A stretch of 64,000 nucleotides of DNA. Source: Azospirillum sp. B21. GTDB lineage: Bacteria; Pseudomonadota; Alphaproteobacteria; Azospirillales; Azospirillaceae. The position numbers and the translations under genes were made by a program. The stretch is from NCBI RefSeq assembly GCF_008364825.1, contig NZ_VTTO01000013.1, positions 62,001 through 126,000 on the forward strand, read 5' to 3'. Positions within the stretch are counted from its first letter, which is position 1; each line of letters starts with the position of its first letter. This document shows, in pieces, positions 1 to 8,711 of this stretch. The notes under the pieces were generated by a model. That model had not been told where the DNA came from. It was given only the letters and a program-made list of their open reading frames with translations, and ran no database searches.

Positions 1-1295
1 CCCACACGCCAGGACCGCGCAAGGTTCTGCGTGTAGAAATAGGCGGCCAGCCCGAAGGGCGTGGCGTTGGCGAGCGCGATGGCCTCCTCCTCCGTCTCGA
101 AGCGGAACAGCGGCGCCACCGGGCCGAAGGTCTCCTCATGGGCGAGCAGCATGTCGGTGGTGGCATCGGTCAACACCACCGGGGCGACGAACTGCGGACC
201 CGCCACCGTCACGGTGGCGGCAGACGCGATGCTCGCTCCCTTGGACACCGCGTCGGCGACATGGCGCTCTATCTTGTCGACGGCGGCGGCGTTGATCATC
301 GGGCCGATGGCGACCCCCGGTTCCAGCCCCGATCCCACCCGCATGGCGTTGACGCGGGCGACCAGCCGGTCGCGGAAGGCCTCATAGACGTTCGCCTGCA
401 CCAAAATGCGGTTGGCGCAGACGCAGGTCTGCCCGCCGTTGCGGAATTTGGAGAGGATGACACCCTCCACCGCCTGATCGAGATCGGCGTCGTCGAACAC
501 GATGAAGGGCGCGTTGCCGCCCAGCTCCAGGCTGAGCCGCTTGATGCCGTCGGCGGCCCCGCGCATCAGCAGCGATCCCACACGGGTGGAGCCGGTGAAG
601 GAGATCTTGCGGACGGTCTCGTTCGCCAGAAGCTCCTCGCCGATGGCCTCCGGCCGGCCGGTCAGGATGTTGATCACGCCGGCCGGGATGCCGGCCCGTT
701 CGGCCAGCACGCCCAGCGCCAGCGCCGAATATGGAGTGAAGTCCGATGGCTTGATGACCACGGTGCAGCCGGCGGCCAGCGCCGGGGCCACCTTGCGGGT
801 GATCATGGCGTTGGGGAAGTTCCACGGCGTGATGATGCCGCAGACGCCGATCGGCTCCTTCAGAACGACGATGCGGCGGTCGGGGGTGGGGGAGGGGATG
901 GTGGTGCCGCCGATCCGCCGCGCCTCCTCGGCGAACCATTTGACGAAGGAGGCGCCATAGCGGATCTCGCCGCGCGCCTCGTCCAGAGGCTTGCCCTGCT
1001 CCAGCGTCAGGATGCGGGCCAGATCCTCCAAATTTTCGATCATCAGCGCATGCCAGCGCTCCAGCAGGGCGGCGCGGTCGGCGTGGGTGCGCCGCTTCCA
1101 GGCGGGGTAGGCCTCGGCCGCGGCGGCGATGGCGTCGCGGGCGTCGGTGCCGTCCATGTCGGGAACGCTGCCGAGGGCGTGGCCGGTCGCCGGATTCCGG
1201 ACGTCGATGGTCCGGCCGGCCGACCCGTCGCACCAGCGCCCGCCGATCAGCCCCCGTTCGCGGAACAGGGAGGAATCCGTCAGGTGATGGGTCAT
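1..1295 (-). CDS. gabD: NAD(P)-dependent succinate-semialdehyde dehydrogenase, C-terminus outside window
   Basis: Aldehyde dehydrogenase of the GabD type, oxidising succinate semialdehyde (or a close C4/C5 semialdehyde) to the acid in the cytoplasm. Translating the minus strand from ATG at 1295 gives an unbroken reading frame of more than 430 codons that leaves the window at base 1. Visible ALDH landmarks: the PWNFP motif of the Rossmann region, a SLELGGNAP stretch carrying the general-base glutamate, and GGQTCVCANR with the catalytic cysteine; CVCANR is typical of GabD rather than of betaine aldehyde dehydrogenases. It is preceded on the same strand by the TtuC-like dehydrogenase (gap 43 bp), so it probably ends a catabolic operon. 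No strong Shine-Dalgarno is visible. Family certain, substrate probable. Confidence 0.9.
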   Translation of the reverse strand, partial: MTHHLTDSSLFRERGLIGGRWCDGSAGRTIDVRNPATGHALGSVPDMDGTDARDAIAAAAEAYPAWKRRTHADRAALLERWHALMIENLEDLARILTLEQGKPLDEARGEIRYGASFVKWFAEEARRIGGTTIPSPTPDRRIVVLKEPIGVCGIITPWNFPNAMITRKVAPALAAGCTVVIKPSDFTPYSALALGVLAERAGIPAGVINILTGRPEAIGEELLANETVRKISFTGSTRVGSLLMRGAADGIKRLSLELGGNAPFIVFDDADLDQAVEGVILSKFRNGGQTCVCANRILVQANVYEAFRDRLVARVNAMRVGSGLEPGVAIGPMINAAAVDKIERHVADAVSKGASIASAATVTVAGPQFVAPVVLTDATTDMLLAHEETFGPVAPLFRFETEEEAIALANATPFGLAAYFYTQNLARSWRV

Positions 1296-1338
1296 GGTTG
1301 TGTGTTTTCCGCTTCGGGTGAATTCAAGGCGACAGGCA

Positions 1339-2382
1339 TCACGACAGCGCCGACAGCACGGCGGCGGTGATCGCATCCGTCCTGTCCTTGCCGGGAACCG
1401 TGCCGATGCCGCGGCCGGTGGCGTCGCCCAGCGCCGCCATCACACGGTCGGCGGCGGCCTTCTCCCCCAGATGCTCCAGCATCATCGCACCGGACCAGAT
1501 GGCGGCGATGGGATTGGCGATGCCGAGATGGGCGATGTCGGGGGCCGAGCCATGGACCGGCTCGAACATCGACGGCGCCTTGCGGTCGGGATTGAGGTTG
1601 GCCGATGCGGCGAAGCCCAGCCCGCCCTGGATCGCGGCGCCCAGGTCGGTCAGGATGTCGCCGAACAGGTTGGAGGCGACGACGACGTCCAGGCTTTCCG
1701 GCGCCGTCACCATGCGCGCCGCCATGGCGTCGACGTGATAGCTCGTTACCTCGACATCCGGGTGTTCGGCGGCGAGCTGTCGGGTGATCTCGTCCCAGAA
1801 CACCATCGAATATTTCTGCGCGTTCGACTTGGTGACGGAGGCAAGCTTGCCGCGCCGGGCGCGGGCCTGGGCGAAGGCGAAGCGCAGGATGCGCTCCACC
1901 CCCATGCGGGTGAAGATGCCGGTCTCCACCGCCACCTCCTGCGCCGTTCCCTGATGGATGCGCCCGCCGGCGCCGGCATATTCGCCCTCGGTGTTCTCGC
2001 GGATGCACAGGATGTCGAAGCCGCCGCGCCGCAGCGGTCCTTCCACCCCTGGCAGCAGCCGGTGCGGGCGGACGTTGGCATACTGGTCGAACGCCTTGCG
2101 GATGGGCAGCAGAAGACCGTGCAGCGACACCGCGTCCGGCACCTCCGCCGGCCAGCCGACGGCACCCAGCAGGATGGCGTCGTACTTGCGCAGCGTGTCG
2201 ATGCCGTCGGCGGGCATCATGACGCCGGTTTCCTTGTAGTGCGCGCAGGACCAGGGCATTTCGGTGCCCCTCAGCGCGAAACCGGACTGCTTCGCCGCGG
2301 CCTGCAGGACCTCCCAGGCGGCGTCGATCACGGGATGCCCGATGCCGTCGCCCTTGATGATCGCAATGTTGTGGGTTTTCAT
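1339..2382 (-). CDS. Tartrate dehydrogenase / D-malate dehydrogenase family (TtuC/DmlA)
   Basis: A 347-residue beta-decarboxylating dehydrogenase of the isopropylmalate/isocitrate superfamily. Members of the TtuC/DmlA branch oxidise tartrate or decarboxylate D-malate with NAD and a divalent metal. The N-terminus IIKGDGIGHPV is the substrate/nucleotide loop; ENTEGEYAGAGG, the lysine in VTKSNAQKYS, and the metal-binding acidic stretch SNLFGDILTDLGAAIQGGLG are all in place, as is FEPVHGSAPDIA near the C-terminus. Length matches TtuC (about 350). The start at 2382 has GGGGA about 7 bases upstream. It lies between two aldehyde dehydrogenase genes on the same strand. The choice between tartrate, D-malate and 3-isopropylmalate rests on overall resemblance, so I leave the symbol empty. 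Confidence 0.85.
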   Translation of the reverse strand: MKTHNIAIIKGDGIGHPVIDAAWEVLQAAAKQSGFALRGTEMPWSCAHYKETGVMMPADGIDTLRKYDAILLGAVGWPAEVPDAVSLHGLLLPIRKAFDQYANVRPHRLLPGVEGPLRRGGFDILCIRENTEGEYAGAGGRIHQGTAQEVAVETGIFTRMGVERILRFAFAQARARRGKLASVTKSNAQKYSMVFWDEITRQLAAEHPDVEVTSYHVDAMAARMVTAPESLDVVVASNLFGDILTDLGAAIQGGLGFAASANLNPDRKAPSMFEPVHGSAPDIAHLGIANPIAAIWSGAMMLEHLGEKAAADRVMAALGDATGRGIGTVPGKDRTDAITAAVLSALS

Positions 2383-2420
2383 CGAACGTCCCCTATCGGT
2401 TCGTACCGGCTTTCATCGGG

Positions 2421-3896
2421 TTACAGCCCGATCAGCACGCTTTTGCTGCGGCGGTTGGCGAGATAGGCCTCGCGCCCCAGATCCTTGCCGATGCCGGAGC
2501 GCTTGTAGCCGCCGGTCGGCAGGATGTGATCGCGCGAGCGGCCATAGCGGTTGACCCACACCGTCCCGGCTTGCAGCCGCCGGGTCAGGCGGATTGCGCG
2601 CGACAGGTCGCGGGTGTAGAGGCCGGCGGCAAGCCCGTAGGTCGGATGGTCGGCCAGTGCCATCGCCTCCTCCTCGCCGTCGAAGCTCTGCACGGTCAGG
2701 ACCGGGCCGAAGATCTCCTCCGCCACGGCGGGGGAGCGTTGATCGACCCCGGCAATCAGTGTCGGCGCGTAGAAATACCCCTCGCCCTCCATCGGCCCCC
2801 CGCCGGTCAGGCACTCCGCCGGCCCGGTCAGCGATGCCGAGACGATGGAATGGATGCGGGCGCGCTGCCGTTCGGAGATGATGGGGGAATAGCGCGTCTT
2901 CTCGTCCCAGGTCGGGCCGGGGCGAACGGCGCGCATGTGGCTCAGGATCATCTCGATCAAGGGTTCGGCCACCGATCTTTCAACCAACAGGCGCGAGCCG
3001 GCGACGCAGGCCTGTCCGGCGTTGGACAGCACGCTGGTGGCGATGGCGGCGGCGGCCTTCTCCAGGTCGGCGTCGGCGAAGACGATTTGCGGGCTCTTGC
3101 CGCCCAGCTCCAGCGTCATCGGCTTTACGCCGCTGCGGGCGATGTCGGCCATGATCGCCGATCCGGCCGCCGTCGAACCGGTGAAGCTGACCTTGGCGAT
3201 GCCGGGATGGCGGGTGATGGCGGCGCCGGTGGTCGGGCCGTCGCCCTGGACGATGTTGATGAGACCGGCGGGCAGCCCCGCCTTCACCGCCAGCTGCGCC
3301 AGCAGGACAGTGGAAAAGGGCGTCATCTCCGACGGCTTCAGCACCACCGCGTTGCCGGCGGCCAGCGCCGGGCCGAGCTTCCAGCCCGCCATCGACAGCG
3401 GGAAGTTCCACGGCGTGATGGCGCCGACGACGCCGTAGGGCTCCGTCATCACCATGCCGAGGCTGCCGTCGTCGGTGGGGGCGAGGTCGCCGCCCTCCTT
3501 GTCGGCGAACTCTGCGAAGAAGCGGATCTGCTCGGCGGTCACCGCGACATCGCCGGCGACCAGCTGGCCGACCGGGCGGGTGGAGGACAGCGCCTCCACC
3601 TTCGCCAGGGTTTCCGCCTCCTCCTCGATCAGCGCGGCCCAGCGCTGCAGCACGGCGGTGCGCTCCCGCGGGCGCACGCCGCCCCAGTTGCTGGATTTCA
3701 GAGCGGCGTGGGCGGTGGCGACCGCCTCGTCGACGAGGTCTGACGAGGCCACCGGGCAGTCGGCATAGGCCCGGCCGTCCGACGGGCGATGCATGGGCAG
3801 TCCTTCGCCCATCTCACCCCTCGCTGTGATCAGGCGGTCGCCGATGAAGTGGCCGATGGGCAGCGGCAGGCGGTCCGGATCGAAGGACAGGCTCAT
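2421..3896 (-). CDS. Aldehyde dehydrogenase family protein
   Basis: A full-length 491-residue NAD(P)-dependent aldehyde dehydrogenase. Motifs in order: TPWNFPLSMAGWKLGPALAAG, TFTGST-type loop (VSFTGSTAAG), LELGGKSPQIVFADADL with the general-base glutamate, and NAGQACVAGSRL with the catalytic cysteine. The GQxC context and C-terminal GTVWVNRYG...GGYKRSGIGKDLGREA resemble betaine/gamma-glutamyl-aminobutyraldehyde dehydrogenases more than GabD. It starts 9 bp after the cupin gene stops, with GAGGGTG ahead of the ATG, so it is cotranscribed with the cupin and hydroxyacid dehydrogenase genes. The substrate cannot be read from sequence; an amino-aldehyde or hydroxy-aldehyde arising from the ArgE-type deacylase step is an inference. 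Confidence 0.88.
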   Translation of the reverse strand: MSLSFDPDRLPLPIGHFIGDRLITARGEMGEGLPMHRPSDGRAYADCPVASSDLVDEAVATAHAALKSSNWGGVRPRERTAVLQRWAALIEEEAETLAKVEALSSTRPVGQLVAGDVAVTAEQIRFFAEFADKEGGDLAPTDDGSLGMVMTEPYGVVGAITPWNFPLSMAGWKLGPALAAGNAVVLKPSEMTPFSTVLLAQLAVKAGLPAGLINIVQGDGPTTGAAITRHPGIAKVSFTGSTAAGSAIMADIARSGVKPMTLELGGKSPQIVFADADLEKAAAAIATSVLSNAGQACVAGSRLLVERSVAEPLIEMILSHMRAVRPGPTWDEKTRYSPIISERQRARIHSIVSASLTGPAECLTGGGPMEGEGYFYAPTLIAGVDQRSPAVAEEIFGPVLTVQSFDGEEEAMALADHPTYGLAAGLYTRDLSRAIRLTRRLQAGTVWVNRYGRSRDHILPTGGYKRSGIGKDLGREAYLANRRSKSVLIGL

Positions 3897-3905
3897 GACG
3901 CACCC

Positions 3906-4259
3906 TCAGCTGACGGTGAGGTAGATCTTGCGGGCCGTCTCGATGGTCTTCCACACGCCGGTGAAGCCCGGCTTCATGACGAAGCTGTCGCCCGCCCGGT
4001 AGACCACCGGCTCGCCGCCGTCCGGCGTGATCTCGATGACGCCGGCCAGGATGTGGCAGAACTCGAAGGTCTCGCCCTTGATCGAGCGGGTTTCGCCCGG
4101 CGTGGCCTCCCAGACCCCGGTCTTGACGGTGTCGTCCTTGGCGGCGTCCTGCGCCCAGGTCTTGAAGGCGGGCGCCCCGGCGATCAGCCGTTCCGGCATC
4201 GGAGTGGACTCGCGCGGGGCGAAGGTCGGGGCGGGATCGATGGTCTTGAGCAGAGCCAT
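3906..4259 (-). CDS. Cupin domain protein (cupin_3/EutQ-like)
   Basis: A 117-residue single-domain cupin of the small cupin_3 type (DUF861 family, related to EutQ and ureidoglycine hydrolase-like cupins). The conserved core includes GVWEATPGETRSIKGETFEFCHILAG and a second strand block GDSFVMKPGFTGVWKTIETARKIYL. I chose ATG 4259 because AAGGA sits about 10 bases upstream; an in-frame ATG at 4289 would add ten proline-rich residues with no ribosome site. Such cupins often sit beside aldehyde and amine dehydrogenases in catabolic operons and may bind a small-molecule intermediate or metal. The classical second-motif histidines are not obvious, so it may be non-enzymatic. Confidence 0.75.
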   Translation of the reverse strand: MALLKTIDPAPTFAPRESTPMPERLIAGAPAFKTWAQDAAKDDTVKTGVWEATPGETRSIKGETFEFCHILAGVIEITPDGGEPVVYRAGDSFVMKPGFTGVWKTIETARKIYLTVS

Positions 4260-4315
4260 GGGGGGATTCCTTGTTTCGAGCGGCTGCACCGCGGGGGAAG
4301 AGGTCGGGCGCGGCG

Positions 4316-5239
4316 TCAGTATCCGCGCCTCCGGTCGATGAGCCCGACCGGGTCCTGTCCGGCGAAATGCCGGCGGAGGTTGGTGATGACGGCCCGCGCG
4401 GCGCTGTCCGGCTGGGTGATGCTGGCGACATGCGGGGTCAGCACGATCTTCGGGTGAGCCCAGAAGGGATGATCGGGCGGCAGCGGCTCCGGGTCGGTCA
4501 CATCGACCATCGCGGCGGACAGGTGGCCCGTATCGAGCGCATCCAGCAGGGCGGCGTGGTCCAACTGCGGACCGCGCCCGGTATGGACCAGTGCGGCCCC
4601 CTTGGGCAGCTTGGCGAGCAGCCGTGCGTCGAGGAAGCCGCGGGTGTCGTGGGTCAGCGGCAGCAGGACGATCAGGATGTCGGTTTCGGCCAGCATCGCG
4701 TCGAGGCCGTCCGCGCCATGGTAACAGGTCACGTCGTCAAGCCGGCGGGGCGAGCGGCTCCAGCCCGACAGCGGAAAGCCGAAGGGCTTCAGCCGGTCCA
4801 GCACCGCCTGACCCAGCACGCCCAGCCCCAGCACGCCGACCCGCCGCTCTGCCGCTTGCGGCTGATGCAGGGGCCGCCAGACGTGGTCCGCCTGCTGGGT
4901 GCGATAGGCCGGCATCTGGCGATGCAGGGTCAGCACCGCCAGAGTGGCGTATTCCTGCATCATGCGGACGATGCCGTCCTCCACCATGCGCACGACCTTC
5001 ACATGATCGGGCAGGGCGGTCATGGTGAACTGGTCGACCCCGGCCCCGATGGAAAAAACCATCTCCAGATTGCGGTAGCGGGCGAGGTCCTGCGGGATGG
5101 TCCAGGTGATCAGGTAGCGGACCGCATCGGGATCGACGGTGGCCGGATCCATCGAAAAGGGCAGGTCGGGCAGCTCGCCGGCGAAGGCCTTGGCGAAGAC
5201 AGCGCCGCGCACGGCGTCCGAATTGAACAGGAAGGTCAT
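4316..5239 (-). CDS. ghrA: D-2-hydroxyacid dehydrogenase, glyoxylate/hydroxypyruvate reductase A type
   Basis: A 307-residue NAD(P)H-dependent reductase of glyoxylate/hydroxypyruvate, GhrA subfamily. Seen: Rossmann motif [16 protein letters not shown], the arginine-containing [17 protein letters not shown] segment, the glutamate of [14 protein letters not shown], and a C-terminal [12 protein letters not shown] with the catalytic histidine. Length equals the family norm (about 310). It lies between the cupin gene and the ArgE-type gene on the same strand (gaps about 56 bp), with AGGGAA before the ATG. In this setting it may reduce a 2-keto acid produced by the neighbouring deacylase and dehydrogenase steps; that role is inferred. 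Confidence 0.85.
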   Translation of the reverse strand: MTFLFNSDAVRGAVFAKAFAGELPDLPFSMDPATVDPDAVRYLITWTIPQDLARYRNLEMVFSIGAGVDQFTMTALPDHVKVVRMVEDGIVRMMQEYATLAVLTLHRQMPAYRTQQADHVWRPLHQPQAAERRVGVLGLGVLGQAVLDRLKPFGFPLSGWSRSPRRLDDVTCYHGADGLDAMLAETDILIVLLPLTHDTRGFLDARLLAKLPKGAALVHTGRGPQLDHAALLDALDTGHLSAAMVDVTDPEPLPPDHPFWAHPKIVLTPHVASITQPDSAARAVITNLRRHFAGQDPVGLIDRRRGY

Positions 5240-5296
5240 GGATGTTCCCTGGGGGTGTTCCTTGGGGGCGTCCCTTTGGCGATGCGCATCGGCGCT

Positions 5297-6421
5297 TCAG
5301 AGGCGGCAGCGCCGGCCCAGCGCCTCGATCATCGACTGACAGGCATTCAGTTCCTCGACGAGGATGTATTCGTTGGGGCGGTGCGCCCGCGCGATGTCGC
5401 CGGGGCCGCAGATGATCGCGTCCATTCCGGCGGACTGGTACAGTCCGGCTTCCGTGCCATAGCTGACGGCGGCCAGCGGTTCCTGTCCGGTCAACTCCTC
5501 CAGCAGGCGGGCCAGCGGCGTGCGGGCGGCGAGAAACAGGGCGGGATAGGCGCCGGTCTGCGACCAGTCCACGGCGAAGCCGCGCTCCTCCAGCCGCAAC
5601 GCCGCCTCGCGCACCGGCTCCAGCAGGGTTGCGGGATCGATCCCGGCGATGGCACGGGCTTCGAACTCGGCGGTGCAGGCGTCGGGGATGACGTTCACCG
5701 CAAGCCCGCCCTGGATGGTGCCGACCTGAAGCGAGGAATAGGGCGGCTCGAAGGCCGAATCCCACGGCCCCTGCGTCAGGCGGTCGGCCTGGGCGACGGC
5801 GGCGGTCAGCGCGTCGGCCATGGCGTGGATGGCGTTCAGGCCCCGGTCGGGGCGGGAGGAATGGCCGGAGCGTCCGCGCACGGTCAGCCGGGCCGCCGCC
5901 TTGCCCTTGTGGGCGCGGACGGCGCGCAGGCCGCTCGGTTCCCCTACGATGACGCCCAGCGGCGGGGCGCACAGGGTGGGCAGATGCGGCAGAAGATGCG
6001 GCGCGCCCTGGCAGCCTGCCTCCTCGTCATAGGTGAAGGCCAGATGGATCGGCCGGGCGAGCGGGGCGGCGGTCAGGGCCGGCAGGGCCGCCAGCGCCGC
6101 GGCGATGAAGCCCTTCATGTCCGAGGTGCCGCGTCCGTAAAGCCGGTTGCCGTCGATACGCAGCCGGAACGGATCGCCGCTCCATTCGGGTTCGGTGGCC
6201 GGCACCACGTCCATGTGACCGGACAGGACATAGCCCGGAACCATCGCCGGACCGATGGTGGCGAACAGGTTGAACCGGTCGCCCTCCGGTCCCGGCAGCA
6301 CCCGGACGCGCGCCCCCGCAGCCTCCAGAATGCCGCGAATCCCGTCGACGATGTCGCGGTTGGGGGTTCCGACCACGGAGGGAAAGGCGATCAGATCCTT
6401 CAGGATGTCGATCACGGTCAT
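5297..6421 (-). CDS. argE: Acetylornithine deacetylase-like M20 peptidase
   Basis: A 374-residue zinc-dependent amidohydrolase of the M20/ArgE group that removes N-acyl groups from amino acids. Metal and catalytic motifs are intact: SGHMDVVPA (first zinc histidine and catalytic aspartate), GRGTSDMKGF (bridging aspartate), YDEEAGCQG (catalytic glutamate pair), and GEPSGL. ATG 6421 is preceded by GAGG at a good spacing; an in-frame ATG at 6442 lacks one. As the promoter-proximal gene of a run of hydroxyacid, aldehyde and tartrate-type dehydrogenases it is more likely to act in catabolism of an N-acyl compound than in arginine synthesis. The argE symbol is by family resemblance. Confidence 0.8.
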   Translation of the reverse strand: MTVIDILKDLIAFPSVVGTPNRDIVDGIRGILEAAGARVRVLPGPEGDRFNLFATIGPAMVPGYVLSGHMDVVPATEPEWSGDPFRLRIDGNRLYGRGTSDMKGFIAAALAALPALTAAPLARPIHLAFTYDEEAGCQGAPHLLPHLPTLCAPPLGVIVGEPSGLRAVRAHKGKAAARLTVRGRSGHSSRPDRGLNAIHAMADALTAAVAQADRLTQGPWDSAFEPPYSSLQVGTIQGGLAVNVIPDACTAEFEARAIAGIDPATLLEPVREAALRLEERGFAVDWSQTGAYPALFLAARTPLARLLEELTGQEPLAAVSYGTEAGLYQSAGMDAIICGPGDIARAHRPNEYILVEELNACQSMIEALGRRCRL

Positions 6422-6727
6422 GACGGCCTCACCTTGTCCCATGCCGTGCCCTTTGCTGCGGGTACAGGCGGTCGTTGCGGTTTCGATTTGTGTGGAAAGG
6501 GGCGGCGGCCCTGGCGGCTGCGGCCCTCACGATCTTAGCCGGTGCCCGCTCCATTCCATGCTGAATGCACGGGCGATTTGGATGATTGTTGTGCCGGCCC
6601 GACGCTTTGCGGTGATTTGTGCGGTGGTTGCCCCGGTAATCTCGGGGAGCGGTTGGTGGCTCAGGCATTTCGGTTGACCCTTAGGGGCACCGCCTCACGC
6701 AATAGAAACTCCGGGGAGGAGGCAGCT

Positions 6728-7651
6728 TTGAGCGAACGCGGGCATGCGGATGGAGCGGGGGACGGTGCGTTACCGCCCTCCCTGACGGTCGACGCCTTCG
6801 ACGTGCGGATGGCCGACGTCGCCGACATCGACCTGGAACGCTTGCAGGCGCTGTCGATTTCGGTCGGCTGGCCGCATCGTGCGGAGGATTGGCAGTTCGC
6901 GCGCGAGGTCGGCCACGGTTTCGTCGCGCTGGACGAGATCGATCGCGTCCTGGCGTCGGCGATGTGGTTTCCCCACGGCGACGAATTCGCGACCATCGGC
7001 ATGGTCATCACCTCGCCCCGGCTGCAATCGCTGGGCGTCGGCGAATGGCTGATGAAGCGGGTGCTGTCGGCGACGGCGGGGCGGAGCTACCGGCTCAACG
7101 CCACCCGTGCGGCGCTGGCGCTCTACCGCTCTCTCGGCTTCATCGGCCACCGGACCGTGTTCCAGTGCCAGGGCGAGGCGCGTCGCAGCGACCAGCCCCC
7201 CTCCGCGGAACCGGTGCGGCGGCTGGCGGCGGCGGATCTGGCGGCGGTGACGGCACTGGACGAGCGCGCCTTCGGAACCTCGCGCGCCGGGCTGATCGCG
7301 CGGCTGTTCGAGCAATCGGTCGGCTATGGGCTGGAGCGGGACGGCACACTGGTCGCTTTCGCCCTCTGCCGTCCCTTCGGCCGCGGCCATGTCGTCGGTC
7401 CGGTGGTCGCCGGGCTGGACGAGGACGCCGTCGCCGTGGTCCGGCCCCATGTGGACGAGCATGACGGCCGTTTCCTGCGTCTGGACACCCATCTGGACGA
7501 AGGAATCTTCCCGTTGTTCGTCGCCCGGTCGGGCATGCGGATCAAGGACACGGTCCTGACCATGTCCCTGGGGGCGCCGCTGACCGATCCGGCGACACGC
7601 GGACCGGACCGCCCCATCACCTTCGCACTCGCCACCCAGGCCCTGGGTTGA
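6728..7651 (+). CDS. GNAT family N-acetyltransferase with two GNAT domains
   Basis: A 307-residue protein with tandem GNAT folds. In the N-terminal domain a recognisable acetyl-CoA loop SPRLQSLGVGEWLMKRVL (Q-x-x-G-x-G/A) is followed by ALYRSLGF, the usual last strand-helix of GNAT enzymes. The C-terminal domain repeats the LAAVTALDERAFGTSRAGLIARLF entry helix but has no obvious acetyl-CoA loop, so it may be structural or degenerate. I place the start at TTG 6728 because GGGGAGGAGG stands directly upstream; reading back to ATG 6542 adds a cysteine-rich, unlikely N-terminus. It is divergent from the argE operon. Acceptor substrate unknown. Confidence 0.75.
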   Translation: MSERGHADGAGDGALPPSLTVDAFDVRMADVADIDLERLQALSISVGWPHRAEDWQFAREVGHGFVALDEIDRVLASAMWFPHGDEFATIGMVITSPRLQSLGVGEWLMKRVLSATAGRSYRLNATRAALALYRSLGFIGHRTVFQCQGEARRSDQPPSAEPVRRLAAADLAAVTALDERAFGTSRAGLIARLFEQSVGYGLERDGTLVAFALCRPFGRGHVVGPVVAGLDEDAVAVVRPHVDEHDGRFLRLDTHLDEGIFPLFVARSGMRIKDTVLTMSLGAPLTDPATRGPDRPITFALATQALG

Positions 7652-7703
7652 GCCGCCACCGGCTTCTTGAAAAGTCGGCTTCACGAACAAGGATTCGCCG
7701 ATC

Positions 7704-8693
7704 ATGCCGGGACAGACGCCGGACCCCTCCGCCGGCTCTCACGCCGAACCCGTCCCCGAACCCGTCCCCGAACCAACTCCTCCTCCCTCCCCCTCCGACA
7801 ACCGTGGCGGGGTGCTGCTTCGGCTGGTGTCGGCCGGGCTGTTCGTGGTGATGTCGCTGTTCGTCCGGCTGGCCACCGTCGAGGCGCCGATCGGACAAAT
7901 CGTCTTCTACCGCAGCGCCTTCGCCCTGCCGCCGATCATCGCCTATCTGATGTGGCGCCGGCAATTCCCCTCGGCCCTGAAGACGCGGCAGCCGGTCGGA
8001 CATATGAAGCGCAACCTGTATGGCGGCGCGGCGATGGTGCTGTCCTTCATTTCGCTGGCCTATCTGCCGCTGGCGCTGGCGACCGCGCTGGGATTTCTGG
8101 CTCCGCTGCTTGCGGTGCCGGCCGCCATGCTATTCCTGCGGGAACGGCCGGGCCCCGTCGCCATCGGTGCGGCGCTGGCCGGCTTCGCCGGGGTGGTCCT
8201 GATGCTCGCCCCCGCCTTCGACGGGCCGAGGCTGGACCATGACACCATCATCGGGGTGGCGGCCGGGCTGGCCATGGCCGTCGCGACCGCTGCCGGGCGG
8301 GTCCAGATCAAGACGCTGACCGCGACCGAGGCGCCGGGCACCATCGCCTTCTATTTCGCCCTCCTCTGTGCGCTCGGCGGTCTGGCAAGCTGGCCGTTCG
8401 GCTGGATCACCCCGACGGGCCTTTCCTTCGCTTACCTCGTCGGCGCAGGCATTTCCGGCGGGCTGGCGCACATCACCATGACCGAGGCGATGGCCCGCGC
8501 GCCGGTCTCCACCCAGGCGCCGTTCGACTACACGGCGATGCTGTGGGCGCTGATGCTCGACGCGCTGATCTTCGGCCTGCTGCCGTCTCCGGTCAGCCTT
8601 GCCGGCGCCTTCGTCATCGCCGCCTCGGCGCTGGTTGTGCCTCTGGCCGGCAGGTTCGGCGCCCGGTCCGAAGCGCTGCGACCCGCAAATTAG
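7704..8693 (+). CDS. DMT superfamily transporter, EamA family
   Basis: A 329-residue inner-membrane protein with two EamA repeats giving about ten hydrophobic helices, typical of RhaT/YdcZ-like exporters of metabolites or amino acids. Seen: IGQIVFYRSAFALPP in the first repeat and the conserved APFDYTAMLWALMLDALIFG near the end of the second. The N-terminus is unusual: about 30 hydrophilic residues with a PEPVPEPVPEP run before the first helix. It stops 18 bp before the convergent FAD oxidoreductase gene. The substrate cannot be inferred; neighbouring GNAT and deacylase genes make an amino-acid derivative possible. Confidence 0.85.
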   Translation: MPGQTPDPSAGSHAEPVPEPVPEPTPPPSPSDNRGGVLLRLVSAGLFVVMSLFVRLATVEAPIGQIVFYRSAFALPPIIAYLMWRRQFPSALKTRQPVGHMKRNLYGGAAMVLSFISLAYLPLALATALGFLAPLLAVPAAMLFLRERPGPVAIGAALAGFAGVVLMLAPAFDGPRLDHDTIIGVAAGLAMAVATAAGRVQIKTLTATEAPGTIAFYFALLCALGGLASWPFGWITPTGLSFAYLVGAGISGGLAHITMTEAMARAPVSTQAPFDYTAMLWALMLDALIFGLLPSPVSLAGAFVIAASALVVPLAGRFGARSEALRPAN

Positions 8694-8711
8694 CGGGCCG
8701 CGGCGGCTCGG

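Noticed and set aside
138-1370. Long plus-strand open frame opposite the succinate-semialdehyde dehydrogenase gene
   Set aside because: Glycine/arginine/aspartate-rich shadow of a high-GC gene; the minus strand carries complete ALDH motifs.
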